A DNA stretch of 38,362 bases from a virus (IMGVR_UViG_3300044612_001141:1-38362); one strand, 5' to 3'; counted from the first letter of the stretch, positions 1 through 6,606 are shown. Notes: generated by a model from the sequence alone, not told the origin. Translations and numbers: made by a program.

Positions 1-127
1 CGGTCACCGGGGAAGGCTTCCCAGCCCGAACTGCGGTGGTATGGCGTCACGCCCGCGAGACGACCCATACGGCGGATGCAGACGCCGCTGCGGCCAGGGT
101 GGGCCGGTCCGTCGATCACTCGTAGCG
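1..127. repeat. Terminal direct repeat, left copy (circularity overlap)
   Basis: These 127 bases are identical to the last 127 bases of the window. A length of exactly 127 equals a common assembler k-mer, so this is most likely the overlap left when a circular or circularly permuted genome is assembled, giving a unit genome of 38,235 bp. It contains the beginning of a 45-aa ORF and the last codons of the secreted-protein gene, so nothing marks it as a functional terminus. Confidence 0.95.
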
Positions 128-430
128 AATCACTGCGAACCAACCGCGAGGCCCGCGTGCCACGCCTCGTTCGACAATGCGGTAGCGCCCACGCTGGGCG
201 TCCTGGTAGAAGCAGCAGCTGCGGAACGCAGCGTCCGGCGAGCTCGAGGAGAAGCCGATTCCCTCCCGACGGCCTCCAGCCCGGCCGCAATGCGCCAACA
301 CGCCGGTACGGGCCATACGCTCGGCCGCTTCCTGTGCCGACACGATCGTCGTTACCGTGATCACCTGCTCGGCCTTGGCCGTGGCAGCACAGCACGACAA
401 CGCACAAACCATCAACATTGCGAATCTCAT
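116..430 (-). CDS. Small secreted Cys-containing protein, function unknown
   Basis: This gene encodes 104 aa starting at an ATG preceded by a near-perfect ribosome site (AAGGAGGG, about 7 bases upstream). The N-terminus is a typical signal peptide: MRFAMLMVCALSCCAATAKA, with likely cleavage after AKA. The mature part is about 84 residues and has Cys at a CG and a CC pair plus many Arg, so disulfide formation outside the cytoplasm is plausible. I do not recognise a domain. It sits at the end of the Sak4/SSB early cluster. Its stop overlaps the GTG start of the next small ORF (GTGA). An exported early phage protein suggests an envelope role such as altering superinfection, but that is only inference. 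Confidence 0.75.
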   Translation of the reverse strand: MRFAMLMVCALSCCAATAKAEQVITVTTIVSAQEAAERMARTGVLAHCGRAGGRREGIGFSSSSPDAAFRSCCFYQDAQRGRYRIVERGVARGPRGWFAVIRYE

Positions 431-499
431 GTAGATCCCTCCTTGGAACCATCGAACCAGGGCAACACGCCCACCAACGTCTCGCTGTTTGTCAGTCTT

Positions 500-730
500 C
501 TAGTCGCCGGTCCAAACCGGCCCGATCCGTCCTGATCGGTCGTACTCCTGCTGGCACACTCGCTGATGCGACTCCATGAGCTTTTCCAGCCACCGCACGA
601 AGTCAGCACCGCTCAGGTGTTGGTCCACCTTTTCAGGCGGCTCGACCGCTGCGGCAATCCGCTCGGCGTTGTGTTTCAGCCATTTCCTCACGTAGCGAAC
701 GTGCCCTACGTCTGCGAGTTGGTTGCTCAT
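500..730 (-). CDS. Small hypothetical early protein (76 aa)
   Basis: The ORF starts at ATG 730 behind TAGGAG with about 6 bases spacing. The product is a soluble, charged, mostly helical-looking 76-aa protein containing WLKH and VRWLEKLMESHQR segments and no recognisable domain. It lies 9 bases downstream of the SSB-like gene and so probably belongs to the same recombination/replication operon. Function unknown. Confidence 0.7.
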   Translation of the reverse strand: MSNQLADVGHVRYVRKWLKHNAERIAAAVEPPEKVDQHLSGADFVRWLEKLMESHQRVCQQEYDRSGRIGPVWTGD

Positions 731-739
731 GTGTTGCTC

Positions 740-1297
740 CTAGAACGGGATGTCGTCGGAGCCGATCGCAGGCGACGCCGCCCGCACCTTTGCTGCCGGA
801 GTTCGTGCCGGCTTGGCGGCCTGCGGCGGCACAGGCCCAGGCAGATACTTCCTGATCACGGCCGAGACCTTGCCGGCCTTGCTCGTGTAGTGCTCGACCA
901 TGGCGATCACCACCTGGCCGAGCACAGCCTCGGGCGACACTCGCAGCGTGTTGCCGTCGGCTTCCAGGCCGATTGCCTTGGCCAACTCGGCGCCCATGTA
1001 CGGGCGGTGCTTTGGCAGGTCGTGATAGATGTGCTTGTGGGTGGCGTCGAGCTCAAGCCGCAGCTTCAGACAGATGCCGTCAGGGTTGACCTTCTCATCC
1101 GTCTTCCACTGGTTCGGGCCTACCTCGGCCGACACGATCTTCAGCCGGTGGGTGCCGACCGGGACGATGTCGTACTCCTCGGGCCTCGTGCCGTGAACGT
1201 CCTGCGTTTCGTCCATCGTCCATTCGATATCCATATCGTCTTTCATCTCCTGGTTGGGTTTTTTCTTCATCGACGCCCACGAGTCATGCCACGCCAT
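740..1297 (-). CDS. SSB-like single-stranded DNA-binding protein (Sak4 partner)
   Basis: This is a 185-aa protein ending in DDIPF, the acidic-hydrophobic tip typical of bacterial and phage SSB proteins, which docks partner proteins. The body contains a segment beginning EYDIVPVGTHRLKI and a later KSAVIRK-like strand region compatible with an OB fold of the phage DUF669-like or SSB type, followed by an Ala/Pro/Lys linker before the tip. The start at 1297 is chosen because GGAGGTGG lies about 5 bases before it; the upstream extension is Arg-rich shadow sequence. It overlaps the end of the Sak4-like gene by 14 bases. In other phages Sak4 works with a cognate SSB, so the gene pair supports the call. 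The exact OB-fold family is inferred. Confidence 0.75.
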   Translation of the reverse strand: MAWHDSWASMKKKPNQEMKDDMDIEWTMDETQDVHGTRPEEYDIVPVGTHRLKIVSAEVGPNQWKTDEKVNPDGICLKLRLELDATHKHIYHDLPKHRPYMGAELAKAIGLEADGNTLRVSPEAVLGQVVIAMVEHYTSKAGKVSAVIRKYLPGPVPPQAAKPARTPAAKVRAASPAIGSDDIPF

Positions 1298-2240
1298 TCG
1301 CCACCTCCGGCTCGATCTGCTGGTGGCGTATGGTGATTTGCTTGTCGAGCCGCGCCCGCTGAGTGGGCGACAGCTCGCCGGTCGACACAGCCTCGTCCGC
1401 CTCATCGCCGATGGTGCCGAGCTCCTCGACGGTGGCCGCGGTGTTCACGCGATCAAGCCAGCCGCCTCGGGCAGGCTGGCCGGCCCCTGTACCGCCGGTA
1501 GCGTCGGCAGTTCTTGCAGGCGTCGGCGCCGACGCCACAGGGGACGGGAGCCCGCCGGCCAGCCAGTCGGCCAGCCGTTTGCCGGTATCCACGGTGATTG
1601 GCTTGGGATCGCCAGAGAACAAGCCGGTGCGATCCTTGGACGCGACGGCAAAGTGGCCGTCGTGAACCAAGCTGAGGCAAGTCGTGAACTCGTACTCGAC
1701 GCCGTCCCTGGTCTCCGCCTTCATGCCGAGTTTCACCACTTTGGTGCGGCCACCCTCGTTCACCTGGGCGGTCTCAGTCTTGCTGCGTGTGGTCGCGATG
1801 ATGTGGGCAGACGACCGCAGCATCCTGTCGATGAACGCCCGGTGCCGCGGCGTGATCTCGCTATAGGCCGACCAGGTGTTTCCCTTGAACTTGGCCCTGG
1901 CAATCTCGTCGACCAGCTCAAGGCAGCCGCCTTTTCCGTTCCACTCGTGCGAGATGGAATCGATAATGATGCAGTCGGCTCCAGCCTGCTCGGCAGCCTC
2001 GATGGCCTCGATGTATCTCTCGGGCGTGAACGGCGGCGAAAGGTCGATCACGTCGAACGGAAGGATGGAGTCGTAGAGGTCCGACGATCCCTGTTCGGTG
2101 TCGATAACGATGACGTGCTGACAGCCAAGTCCCTTGGTAACTGTCAGGCCACCGTACGTCTTGCCTGATCCGCTTGGGCCTTCCAACAAAAGCCGCAGTT
2201 TTGTGGCACTGCGACGGGCCTTTCTGATGTTCACTGTCAT
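1284..2240 (-). CDS. Sak4-type RecA-core recombinase/annealing ATPase
   Basis: This 318-aa protein has a Walker A motif GPSGSGKT at residues 21-28, very near the N-terminus, and a Walker B-like segment CIIIDSISHEW around residues 85-95, with VIVIDTEQGS between them. This is the architecture of minimal RecA-core ATPases of phages (Sak4, AAA_24 type). The family carries out single-strand annealing or strand exchange in phage recombination and replication. The start at ATG 2240 follows AAAGGA by 7 bases; codons upstream to 2285 are possible but lack a ribosome site. The C-terminal 80 residues are Ala/Pro/Thr-rich and look like a linker plus tail. The downstream SSB-like gene overlaps it. Confidence 0.85.
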   Translation of the reverse strand: MTVNIRKARRSATKLRLLLEGPSGSGKTYGGLTVTKGLGCQHVIVIDTEQGSSDLYDSILPFDVIDLSPPFTPERYIEAIEAAEQAGADCIIIDSISHEWNGKGGCLELVDEIARAKFKGNTWSAYSEITPRHRAFIDRMLRSSAHIIATTRSKTETAQVNEGGRTKVVKLGMKAETRDGVEYEFTTCLSLVHDGHFAVASKDRTGLFSGDPKPITVDTGKRLADWLAGGLPSPVASAPTPARTADATGGTGAGQPARGGWLDRVNTAATVEELGTIGDEADEAVSTGELSPTQRARLDKQITIRHQQIEPEVANGVA

Positions 2241-2380
2241 TTCCGTGTCCTTTCGTGTTTCGCGAATCTGGAACCCGCTCCGCATCCTGCTCGGCGGGCA
2301 TTACTGTGCGTCCTTGCTTCTGGCGACTCCGTCGCCGCTCCTTCCGACCAACGGTTCCACCGCTGGCCGTTCCTGTGCGA

Positions 2381-2632
2381 TTACCAGGGCAGTACGTTGC
2401 CCTCGGGCCACGCCCGCGGGTCGACCTCGACAATGTCGGTGGAGGTCTCGACGAGCAGCTTGCCGTTGTGGTGGCCGATCACATCGCCGTCGTCGAACGA
2501 GGTATGAGGCCAGCCGGCGAGGCGGAAGGTGACTCCCGTGCCGATGGCAAAGGCTTCACAGACAGACGGGCCGACAGTGTGCTCGGGCATAGCGGCGACT
2601 GCGGCGCGGTATTCGTTTTCGTGTGGATCCAT
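2381..2632 (-). CDS. Small early protein behind operator-controlled promoter (83 aa)
   Basis: The ATG at 2632 follows TGGAG with 9 bases spacing. The product is acidic, with a C-terminal half rich in beta-type residues (DVIGHHNGKLLVETSTDIVEVDP). It has no recognised domain. It is the first gene downstream of a good sigma70-like promoter (TTGACA/TAGAAC) that overlaps a dyad operator, and a second half-conserved operator lies between promoter and start codon. It leads the Sak4/SSB operon, so it is probably an early gene. Confidence 0.7.
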   Translation of the reverse strand: MDPHENEYRAAVAAMPEHTVGPSVCEAFAIGTGVTFRLAGWPHTSFDDGDVIGHHNGKLLVETSTDIVEVDPRAWPEGNVLPW

Positions 2633-2641
2633 AACTCAACT

Positions 2642-2663
2642 CCATTTGAGATGTGGTTAAAAC
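2642..2663 (-). promoter_or_regulatory. Operator copy OL (degenerate half)
   Basis: This copy keeps the N10 core (gagatgtggt on the plus strand) and one arm (TAAAAC), but the other arm is diverged. Its centre is 33 bp, about three helical turns, from the centre of the next copy. It lies between promoter and start codon of the 83-aa gene. Confidence 0.55.
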
Positions 2664-2674
2664 TCTGGTGCGGT

Positions 2675-2703
2675 GTTCTAGGGATGTGGTTAGAACTTGT
2701 CAA
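2675..2703 (-). promoter_or_regulatory. Early promoter overlapping operator OM
   Basis: On the minus strand TTGACA (2703-2698) is followed by a 17-base spacer and TAGAAC (2680-2675), a good sigma70-type promoter. The same bases form a dyad: GTTCTA (2675-2680), 10 bases, TAGAAC (2691-2696) on the plus strand. A protein bound there would cover the spacer and -10 box, so it is expected to repress. It also overlaps the stop codon of the 50-aa gene. Confidence 0.7.
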
Positions 2704-2842
2704 CAGGGAAAATCCTCGAGGTCCACTGAAGTGTGTCTACAGCGAGAAATACCGCACGTGCCAGCTGTGAGTCGCTCCCGAGTTCCTGGCCGAGCCGGAC
2801 AAGAACGAGCGCCCTGACAAGGTCATTCCAATCAATTCGCAT
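2690..2842 (-). CDS. Small early protein (50 aa), operator directly upstream
   Basis: A 50-aa helical protein starts at ATG 2842 behind a strong GGAGGG. The sequence includes LVRALVLVRLGQELG and a short acidic/hydrophobic stretch, and ends SRIFPVDKF. No domain is recognised. The 22-bp dyad operator lies 10 bases upstream of the start, just before the ribosome site, so this gene is probably controlled by the same DNA-binding protein as the next gene. It is too short for most ORF callers with a 60-aa cutoff, but the ribosome site and operator make it credible. Confidence 0.65.
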   Translation of the reverse strand: MRIDWNDLVRALVLVRLGQELGSDSQLARAVFLAVDTLQWTSRIFPVDKF

Positions 2843-2852
2843 GCTGCCCTCC

Positions 2853-2874
2853 GTTCTAGAGATGTGGCTAGAAC
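2853..2874 (-). promoter_or_regulatory. Operator copy OR (perfect dyad)
   Basis: On the plus strand GTTCTA (2853-2858), N10 gagatgtggc, TAGAAC (2869-2874). The core matches the other two copies at most positions (AACCACATC on the minus strand), so protein contacts probably extend into the core. It lies just before the ribosome site of the 50-aa gene. A -10-like TAGAAC is present, but the -35 is weak (CGATAC or GATACA). Confidence 0.7.
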
Positions 2875-2913
2875 TGTATCGGGAGCGAGAGGCCGGCTTC
2901 TTCAGAAAATTAT

Positions 2914-3135
2914 TCAGGACGCCTGACGCTTGCGTGGCCGCCCGGTGGATGGCTTTTCCTTGGCCTTCCGCTTGACCTCGTCGAGGTCGTAGACAAGAGC
3001 GCGGTCGTGAAGGTGCCCGCACCAGAGATCACCGGCCAGGGCCAGCTGCCTGATCCGGCCCATTGTGCAGCCGTACAGGTCCGCCGCTTCACGCGTGGAG
3101 ATGTATGTCTTTTTCGGGTCAGGCTTGAATGGCAT
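2914..3135 (-). CDS. Excisionase-like HTH protein with AT-hook tail
   Basis: This 73-aa protein has a MerR/excisionase-type helix-turn-helix: TYISTREAADLYGCTMGRIRQLALAGDL (residues 10-37) followed by a wing-like VYDLDEVKRKAKEK. The C-terminus reads TGRPRKR, an AT-hook core (GRP flanked by basic residues) that would add minor-groove binding. The start at 3135 has GGAGG with 8 bases spacing; an upstream ATG at 3198 (weaker site) would add 21 residues. It lies between attP and the operator-bearing early genes, the usual position for Xis or an early regulator. It may act in excision, bind the GTTCTA dyads, or both; the sequence cannot separate these. Confidence 0.75.
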   Translation of the reverse strand: MPFKPDPKKTYISTREAADLYGCTMGRIRQLALAGDLWCGHLHDRALVYDLDEVKRKAKEKPSTGRPRKRQAS

Positions 3136-3209
3136 CTTCATGGCCTCCAGCGTATCAACGGCAGTCAACTTGCCAAGCGACCGCGATTTGCCTTTCATGT
3201 CCTCGCCCA

Positions 3210-3226
3210 CGTACGGTTCCTGTAGG
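3210..3226 (-). repeat. attP arm-type repeat, copy 1 (inverted)
   Basis: On the minus strand this reads CCTACAGGAACCGTACG, differing by one base from the plus-strand copy at 3304-3320. It lies on the other side of the tRNA-derived core. Flanking inverted repeats of this kind are typical integrase or excisionase arm sites. Confidence 0.65.
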
Positions 3227-3231
3227 CGAAC

Positions 3232-3283
3232 TACACCCCGCTGGGCTCGAACCAGCAACCTTCGGTTCCGTAGACCGATGCCC
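3232..3283 (-). other. attP: attP core: 3' half of a tRNA-Arg(ACG) gene
   Basis: On the minus strand one reads the anticodon stem TCGGT, loop CTACGGA (anticodon ACG), stem ACCGA, variable AGGTT, T-arm GCTGG-TTCGAGC-CCAGC, acceptor 3' strand GGGGTGT and discriminator A, with no encoded CCA. The 5' acceptor strand and most of the D-arm are absent, so this is not a complete tRNA gene. It is the classic attP arrangement in which integration into a host tRNA gene restores its 3' end. The neighbouring integrase supports this. Confidence 0.85.
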
Positions 3284-3298
3284 TACTGGAACCGTAGG
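3282..3298 (+). repeat. attP arm-type repeat, copy 2
   Basis: Plus strand CCTACTGGAACCGTAGG. It shares its first 15 bases with the copy at 3304-3320, which starts 22 bp (two helical turns) further on. The motif also resembles the tRNA anticodon arm itself (CTACGGAACCG) with one added T. Confidence 0.65.
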
Positions 3299-3303
3299 AA
3301 CCA

Positions 3304-3320
3304 CCTACTGGAACCGTACG
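3304..3320 (+). repeat. attP arm-type repeat, copy 3
   Basis: Plus strand CCTACTGGAACCGTACG. It is in direct orientation to copy 2 and inverted to copy 1. The rest of the gene-free stretch up to the integrase (3321-3471) holds a TTGACA at 3364-3369 without a convincing -10, and a short GCCCCA/TGGGGC hairpin at 3404-3418; nothing else was seen. Confidence 0.65.
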
Positions 3321-3471
3321 GCCAACGGTGCCGAATGTCGGACTTTCGGGTTTTGCGGGGTGTTTGACAGTCCGCCCGTCGTCAGGAGGATGACACCACC
3401 TTCCGCCCCACGATGGGGCGTGGCAGGCGTCAGAAGGGCCGCAGGCGGCAGCCCGTCTGGCACACCACCAT

Positions 3472-4410
3472 GTGCCGAAGATGTATTGCAAGGCAGGGCC
3501 GGCAACGCTCTCAGCGTATGCCGCCAACTACAACCTTCTCCGCGACGTGCGGCCGGAGACAGTCCGGCAGTACCAGATCACTGCCCGGATCTTTGAGGCG
3601 TGGGCCGGGCACCCCGTGCAGCTGGTGGAGCTCGACGAGCAGAGCGTCTCGGCGTGGCTGCGGGACTACGCGGCCTCCGGGGTCGTGCCGGAGACTGTCC
3701 GCTCGAAAAAGGTCGGCCTGCTGGCCCTATGGCGGGCCGCAGCCGACGAGGGCCTGTGCGAGCCTCCCACACGCCGTATCCGGTCCGTACGCGTGCCCTA
3801 CAAGGCTCCCACGTGCTGGACGTGGGAGGAGGTGTCCGCCCTCCTGACGGCCTGCCAGGGCCTCCAGCGGTGGCACAAGACGGGCCTCCGCCGGTCGGCT
3901 TGGTTCGACCTGGCTATCCGCATGGCTTGGGACACTGGGCTCCGTCAGGGCGATCAGTGGCGGCTGCCGGTGGCCGACATCCGACCAGACGGCGGAGTGA
4001 GCTTGGTGCAATCAAAGACCGGGCGGCCGGTAGTGTGCCAGTTGTCCGCATCGACAGTCGAGGCCCTGCGGGTGTCGCTCGAGCTCGCACCGCGGCAGCT
4101 GGTCACGCCCTGGCTGTCCAGCCACGAGACGTTCGACGATCAGTTTAAACGGCTGGTCCAGAAGGCAGGCCTCCGGCCGGGCACCTGGAAGTGGCTCAGG
4201 AGGGCCTCGGCCACCGACGTGGAGCTTCAGAGGCCCGGAGCCGCGTCGGCCCACCTGGGCCACGTGCCGGGCTCTAGGATCGCAGAGCGTAGCTACATCG
4301 ACCCGGCCCAGTTCTCACGCACCGCCACCACGCCACGCGAGCTTGTCGTGGCCGCGATTCAAAATAGGGGGGGGGGGGGGGGCAGGCTAAGGCTGGGCGA
4401 AACAGGGTAG
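3472..4410 (+). CDS. int: Tyrosine site-specific recombinase (integrase)
   Basis: This 312-aa protein is the only plus-strand gene. The N-terminal half (about 15-100) is a SAM-like core-binding domain. The catalytic domain shows R158 in TGLRQGD, K182 in QSKTGRP, box II KWLRRASAT (239-248) with R243, H261 and H264 in HLGH, and the nucleophile Y275 in RSYID. The usual His of the HxxR box is replaced by Lys240. Integrases join phage attP to a host attB; here the tRNA-Arg fragment lies just upstream. The start is GTG 3472 or ATG 3481; neither has a clear ribosome site. The last codons read through a run of 16 G, so the true C-terminus is uncertain, but all catalytic residues precede it. It ends 9 bases from the convergent Nmad1-like gene. 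Confidence 0.9.
   Translation: MPKMYCKAGPATLSAYAANYNLLRDVRPETVRQYQITARIFEAWAGHPVQLVELDEQSVSAWLRDYAASGVVPETVRSKKVGLLALWRAAADEGLCEPPTRRIRSVRVPYKAPTCWTWEEVSALLTACQGLQRWHKTGLRRSAWFDLAIRMAWDTGLRQGDQWRLPVADIRPDGGVSLVQSKTGRPVVCQLSASTVEALRVSLELAPRQLVTPWLSSHETFDDQFKRLVQKAGLRPGTWKWLRRASATDVELQRPGAASAHLGHVPGSRIAERSYIDPAQFSRTATTPRELVVAAIQNRGGGGGRLRLGETG
4367..4382 (+). repeat. G16 homopolymer at the integrase 3' end
   Basis: Sixteen consecutive G fall after the catalytic Tyr codon, in the tail of the integrase gene. As assembled, the frame adds five Gly and a short basic tail. One G fewer gives a stop within three codons; one more gives a different tail of about ten residues. It could be a slippage-prone tract or a sequencing error. 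Confidence 0.8.
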
Positions 4411-4419
4411 CGTGATGGA

Positions 4420-5133
4420 TCAAGTGTCTCGTTCTTCTCGGTGCAGCAGCAGGGCCAGCAGGCTGTACGAGGCCAGGTCGAAGAGGTTGTCCTCCAGCGA
4501 CTCGTTCTCCAGCCGGCCAGTGACGTTGTAGGTCGCCAACCTGGTGACCTTGTCGCTCAGCCGCACCATGGCCGCTTTCCAAGCTGGGATCCCGACGAAC
4601 TTGGCACCGTTGCGGATGTTTGCCAGCGGGTCGGTCCCGCTCGGGCACCCATAGTCAGAGGATTTTCTCCGGTGCATGTCCTTGATTGCGTCGCAGAGGT
4701 CGTAGAACGCTTGGCTGGTCGGGTGCACGTCCGACGTGAGCAGCGACGAGCCGAGGAACCGCTCGGCGTACTTCTCAGCAGACGCCTGCGTGATCTCGCG
4801 CCACCGCTCCGGCGCTTTGTCTTCTGGCGTGTGGCACTTGCCACCGTCGCAGCAGCCGCCAGATGTGTTTCGCATCCAGTCGGCATACTCGCCACCAGCG
4901 GCGTCGGTTTCGTCGACGCTGGGCTGGCCGGCCAGCCGGTTCTCGACGGCTGCCCGCAGCTGTGCGTTGGTGTCCTCGAGGTCCGTGATTGTCCCTTGCA
5001 TGCGTTTCCTTTCGATGATGAGTCTGGCGACATCGGCCGCCAGTGATCCTGCTGTGCCAGTCCACTGGCCTTGGTACCGATACGCTCGCTTGCGAGCCTC
5101 GGCGATGTAGTCTTCGCTCAAGTCGTAAACCAT
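4420..5133 (-). CDS. Nucleotide-modification-associated domain protein (Nmad1/DUF1599-like)
   Basis: The 237-aa product has a variable helical N-terminus (1-75), a middle segment with Cys pairs (CCDGGKC), and a C-terminal domain (about 150-235). There I see IKDMHRRKSSDYG, NIRNGAKFVGIP, VRLSDKVTRLATY and LEDNLFDLASYSLLALLL. This KxxDYG...RLxDK..R...DnLxDLaxY pattern is that of Nmad1 (DUF1599), a domain found in phages with modified nucleotides and related to MazG-like helical NTPases. Its start lies 3 bases after the stop of the metallophosphoesterase gene, with a weak ribosome site, so translation is probably coupled. Function in base modification or nucleotide metabolism is inferred from the family. 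Confidence 0.7.
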   Translation of the reverse strand: MVYDLSEDYIAEARKRAYRYQGQWTGTAGSLAADVARLIIERKRMQGTITDLEDTNAQLRAAVENRLAGQPSVDETDAAGGEYADWMRNTSGGCCDGGKCHTPEDKAPERWREITQASAEKYAERFLGSSLLTSDVHPTSQAFYDLCDAIKDMHRRKSSDYGCPSGTDPLANIRNGAKFVGIPAWKAAMVRLSDKVTRLATYNVTGRLENESLEDNLFDLASYSLLALLLHREERDT

Positions 5134-5136
5134 GCG

Positions 5137-6207
5137 TCAACGCGTCCGCAGGTCCCGGTCGCAGAACAGTGGATACGCACGCGTCACCTCGTTGCGGCCG
5201 TGGTCGATGATTGCCATGCCTTGGCATGGCCTCTCTGGTGAGGCGACCCGCTCAGCGTATGGGCTGTGTCCAATCACGCTCCCGTTCGCCACGTAGCGTG
5301 CACCACGCAGCCAGCCGAACGAGTGGTAGTGGCCAAAGATGGTCAGATTCGCCTTGCGTCCCGCATCCCACCGGGCGATGGCCTTGGAGGCCGGTAGGGC
5401 CAGTCCGTAGACGCCACCAGCGAACCGGATGGAGTGCCCATGGGTCGTGCGGACCAGGAACCCGTCGAGGTCGACGTAGCCCAGGTGGCCCTCGGCGATC
5501 TTCCATTGCACGTTTTTGTTTTTCTCCTCGCGGGCCAGCGTGAAGTACATCAACTGTTCCCAGGAGTGGTCCAGCTCGGTGGCAACGCGGTTCTTCTCGG
5601 TGCTGCGGCCGTGGTTGCCTGCGTTGGTGCAGACCACAACTTCGTCGGCGTGCTGAGCCACGTTGTCGATGAGTCCACGCAGCCGCTCGGCGATCCACCG
5701 CGTGGCGTTCATGGGCGAAAGCTGGGCCACCTCGACGCAATCCGGGTGGATGTGGCCCGTGATGTGGTCGCCGCCCAACCAGATGAGCACGCGGCGGATG
5801 TCGGCCTGGTTGCGTTCGTGGTGCAGGCAATCCAGAAACCGCTCCTCGAGCTCGGCCAGCCGGGCCTGGCATACGTCGAGCGAGTAGTCGTTTTCGCCGT
5901 TGACGGTCTCGGGAAGTACGCGCTCTTCGCAGTGCACGTCCGACAGCATGAGGATCGCCGTGGCCGAGTGCTTGGCCCGCTTCTTGCCTTTGACAACCTT
6001 GGTCAAGGCGACCGGCTGCACGCCTTGGAGCGACGATATAGCGTCGGCCCGCTCGCGTTCCCGGTCGATCTGCGACAGGGCGGCCTTGTACCGATTTCGG
6101 TACGAGGCCAGCTCTGACCGCAGCCTAGCGATCTCGGCATCGGTGGCGAGTTGTGACGCGGCGGCCAGGTCGCTGGCGACATCATCGCTCAGGCTACGTC
6201 GAGCCAT
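5137..6207 (-). CDS. Calcineurin-like metallophosphoesterase
   Basis: This 356-aa protein has all the metallophosphoesterase motifs: LSDVH (D90, H92), GGDH (D147), NAGNH (N198, H199), THGHS (H256, H258) and FGHYH (H293, H295). The first 60 residues form a charged coiled coil with RExR repeats, a feature of phage versions. The enzymes bind two metal ions and cleave phosphoesters. The phage substrate is unknown (nucleotides, DNA ends or nucleotide derivatives are possible). The ATG at 6207 follows AAGGAG. The adjacent Nmad1-like gene suggests a shared nucleotide-processing role. The region lies between tail genes and the integrase. Confidence 0.85.
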   Translation of the reverse strand: MARRSLSDDVASDLAAASQLATDAEIARLRSELASYRNRYKAALSQIDRERERADAISSLQGVQPVALTKVVKGKKRAKHSATAILMLSDVHCEERVLPETVNGENDYSLDVCQARLAELEERFLDCLHHERNQADIRRVLIWLGGDHITGHIHPDCVEVAQLSPMNATRWIAERLRGLIDNVAQHADEVVVCTNAGNHGRSTEKNRVATELDHSWEQLMYFTLAREEKNKNVQWKIAEGHLGYVDLDGFLVRTTHGHSIRFAGGVYGLALPASKAIARWDAGRKANLTIFGHYHSFGWLRGARYVANGSVIGHSPYAERVASPERPCQGMAIIDHGRNEVTRAYPLFCDRDLRTR

Positions 6208-6455
6208 GTCAGAACTCCTTGCGTCCCTATGTCAGAGATGCCACGAGCACGCAGGTTGTTGCTGATGGTGCGGGCCAACGTCTTCTTGCGGGTGCCAAGC
6301 TCGCCCGACTGCCACGCAGCCTTGATCGCACTGAGTTCGGCCAGGTGTTCCGGTGCGACTCGCTCCCACCACGAGGGCGGTCCATGCCGCACCTCAGCCA
6401 TCTCCTTGCGAACGGCGTCGAGCAGGCCGACGCCGCTTGGGCTTTTCTTCGTCAC
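6189..6455 (-). CDS. Small putative DNA-binding protein (88 aa)
   Basis: The GTG at 6455 has AGGAG with 7 bases spacing and is preferred over upstream ATGs without a site. The product contains SWWERVAPEHLAELSAI and LARTISNNLRARGISDIGTQGV, a helix-rich C-terminal half that resembles a small HTH (residues about 50-85). The end overlaps the metallophosphoesterase start by 19 bases. The family is not recognised with certainty; the HTH is inferred from the pattern. Confidence 0.6.
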   Translation of the reverse strand: MTKKSPSGVGLLDAVRKEMAEVRHGPPSWWERVAPEHLAELSAIKAAWQSGELGTRKKTLARTISNNLRARGISDIGTQGVLTWLDVA

Positions 6456-6585
6456 GCGGTTGCTCCTGTACGTGGATCCAGCCATCCTCATCAGGGATGC
6501 CGCCGCCGCCGCAATCCTCGTCATCATCAAGCTCGGGCGGCAGGATTACCGCCTCGGCTGGTGGCTTGGCTTTGGCGCGTCCCAT
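6394..6585 (-). CDS. Possible small acidic/basic linker protein (63 aa)
   Basis: ATG 6585 begins a protein with an acidic stretch (LDDDED) and a strongly basic C-terminus (KPKRRRPARRR). Its composition looks more protein-like than the other frame here, but the ribosome site is weak and it overlaps the next gene by 62 bases. It could be real, given the tight packing elsewhere, or a shadow. No function is assigned. Confidence 0.4.
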   Translation of the reverse strand: MGRAKAKPPAEAVILPPELDDDEDCGGGGIPDEDGWIHVQEQPRDEEKPKRRRPARRRSQGDG

Positions 6586-6606
6586 GCACCCAGCGTGGCA
6601 GGGCCG

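Noticed and set aside
427-609. Minus-strand frame between the first two genes
   Set aside because: It overlaps the better-supported 500-730 gene in another frame and lacks a ribosome site.
566-2168. Long plus-strand open frames (566-1336 and 1254-2168)
   Set aside because: They lie antisense to the SSB-like and Sak4-like genes, are Arg/His/Leu-rich with no motifs and have no ribosome sites; high GC makes such shadows common.
3232-3283. A complete tRNA gene
   Set aside because: Anticodon, variable and T-arm are present, but the 5' acceptor strand and most of the D-arm are missing, so this is an attP fragment.
3364-3392. TTGACA at 3364 as the integrase promoter
   Set aside because: No acceptable -10 box at 16-18 bases; left unassigned.
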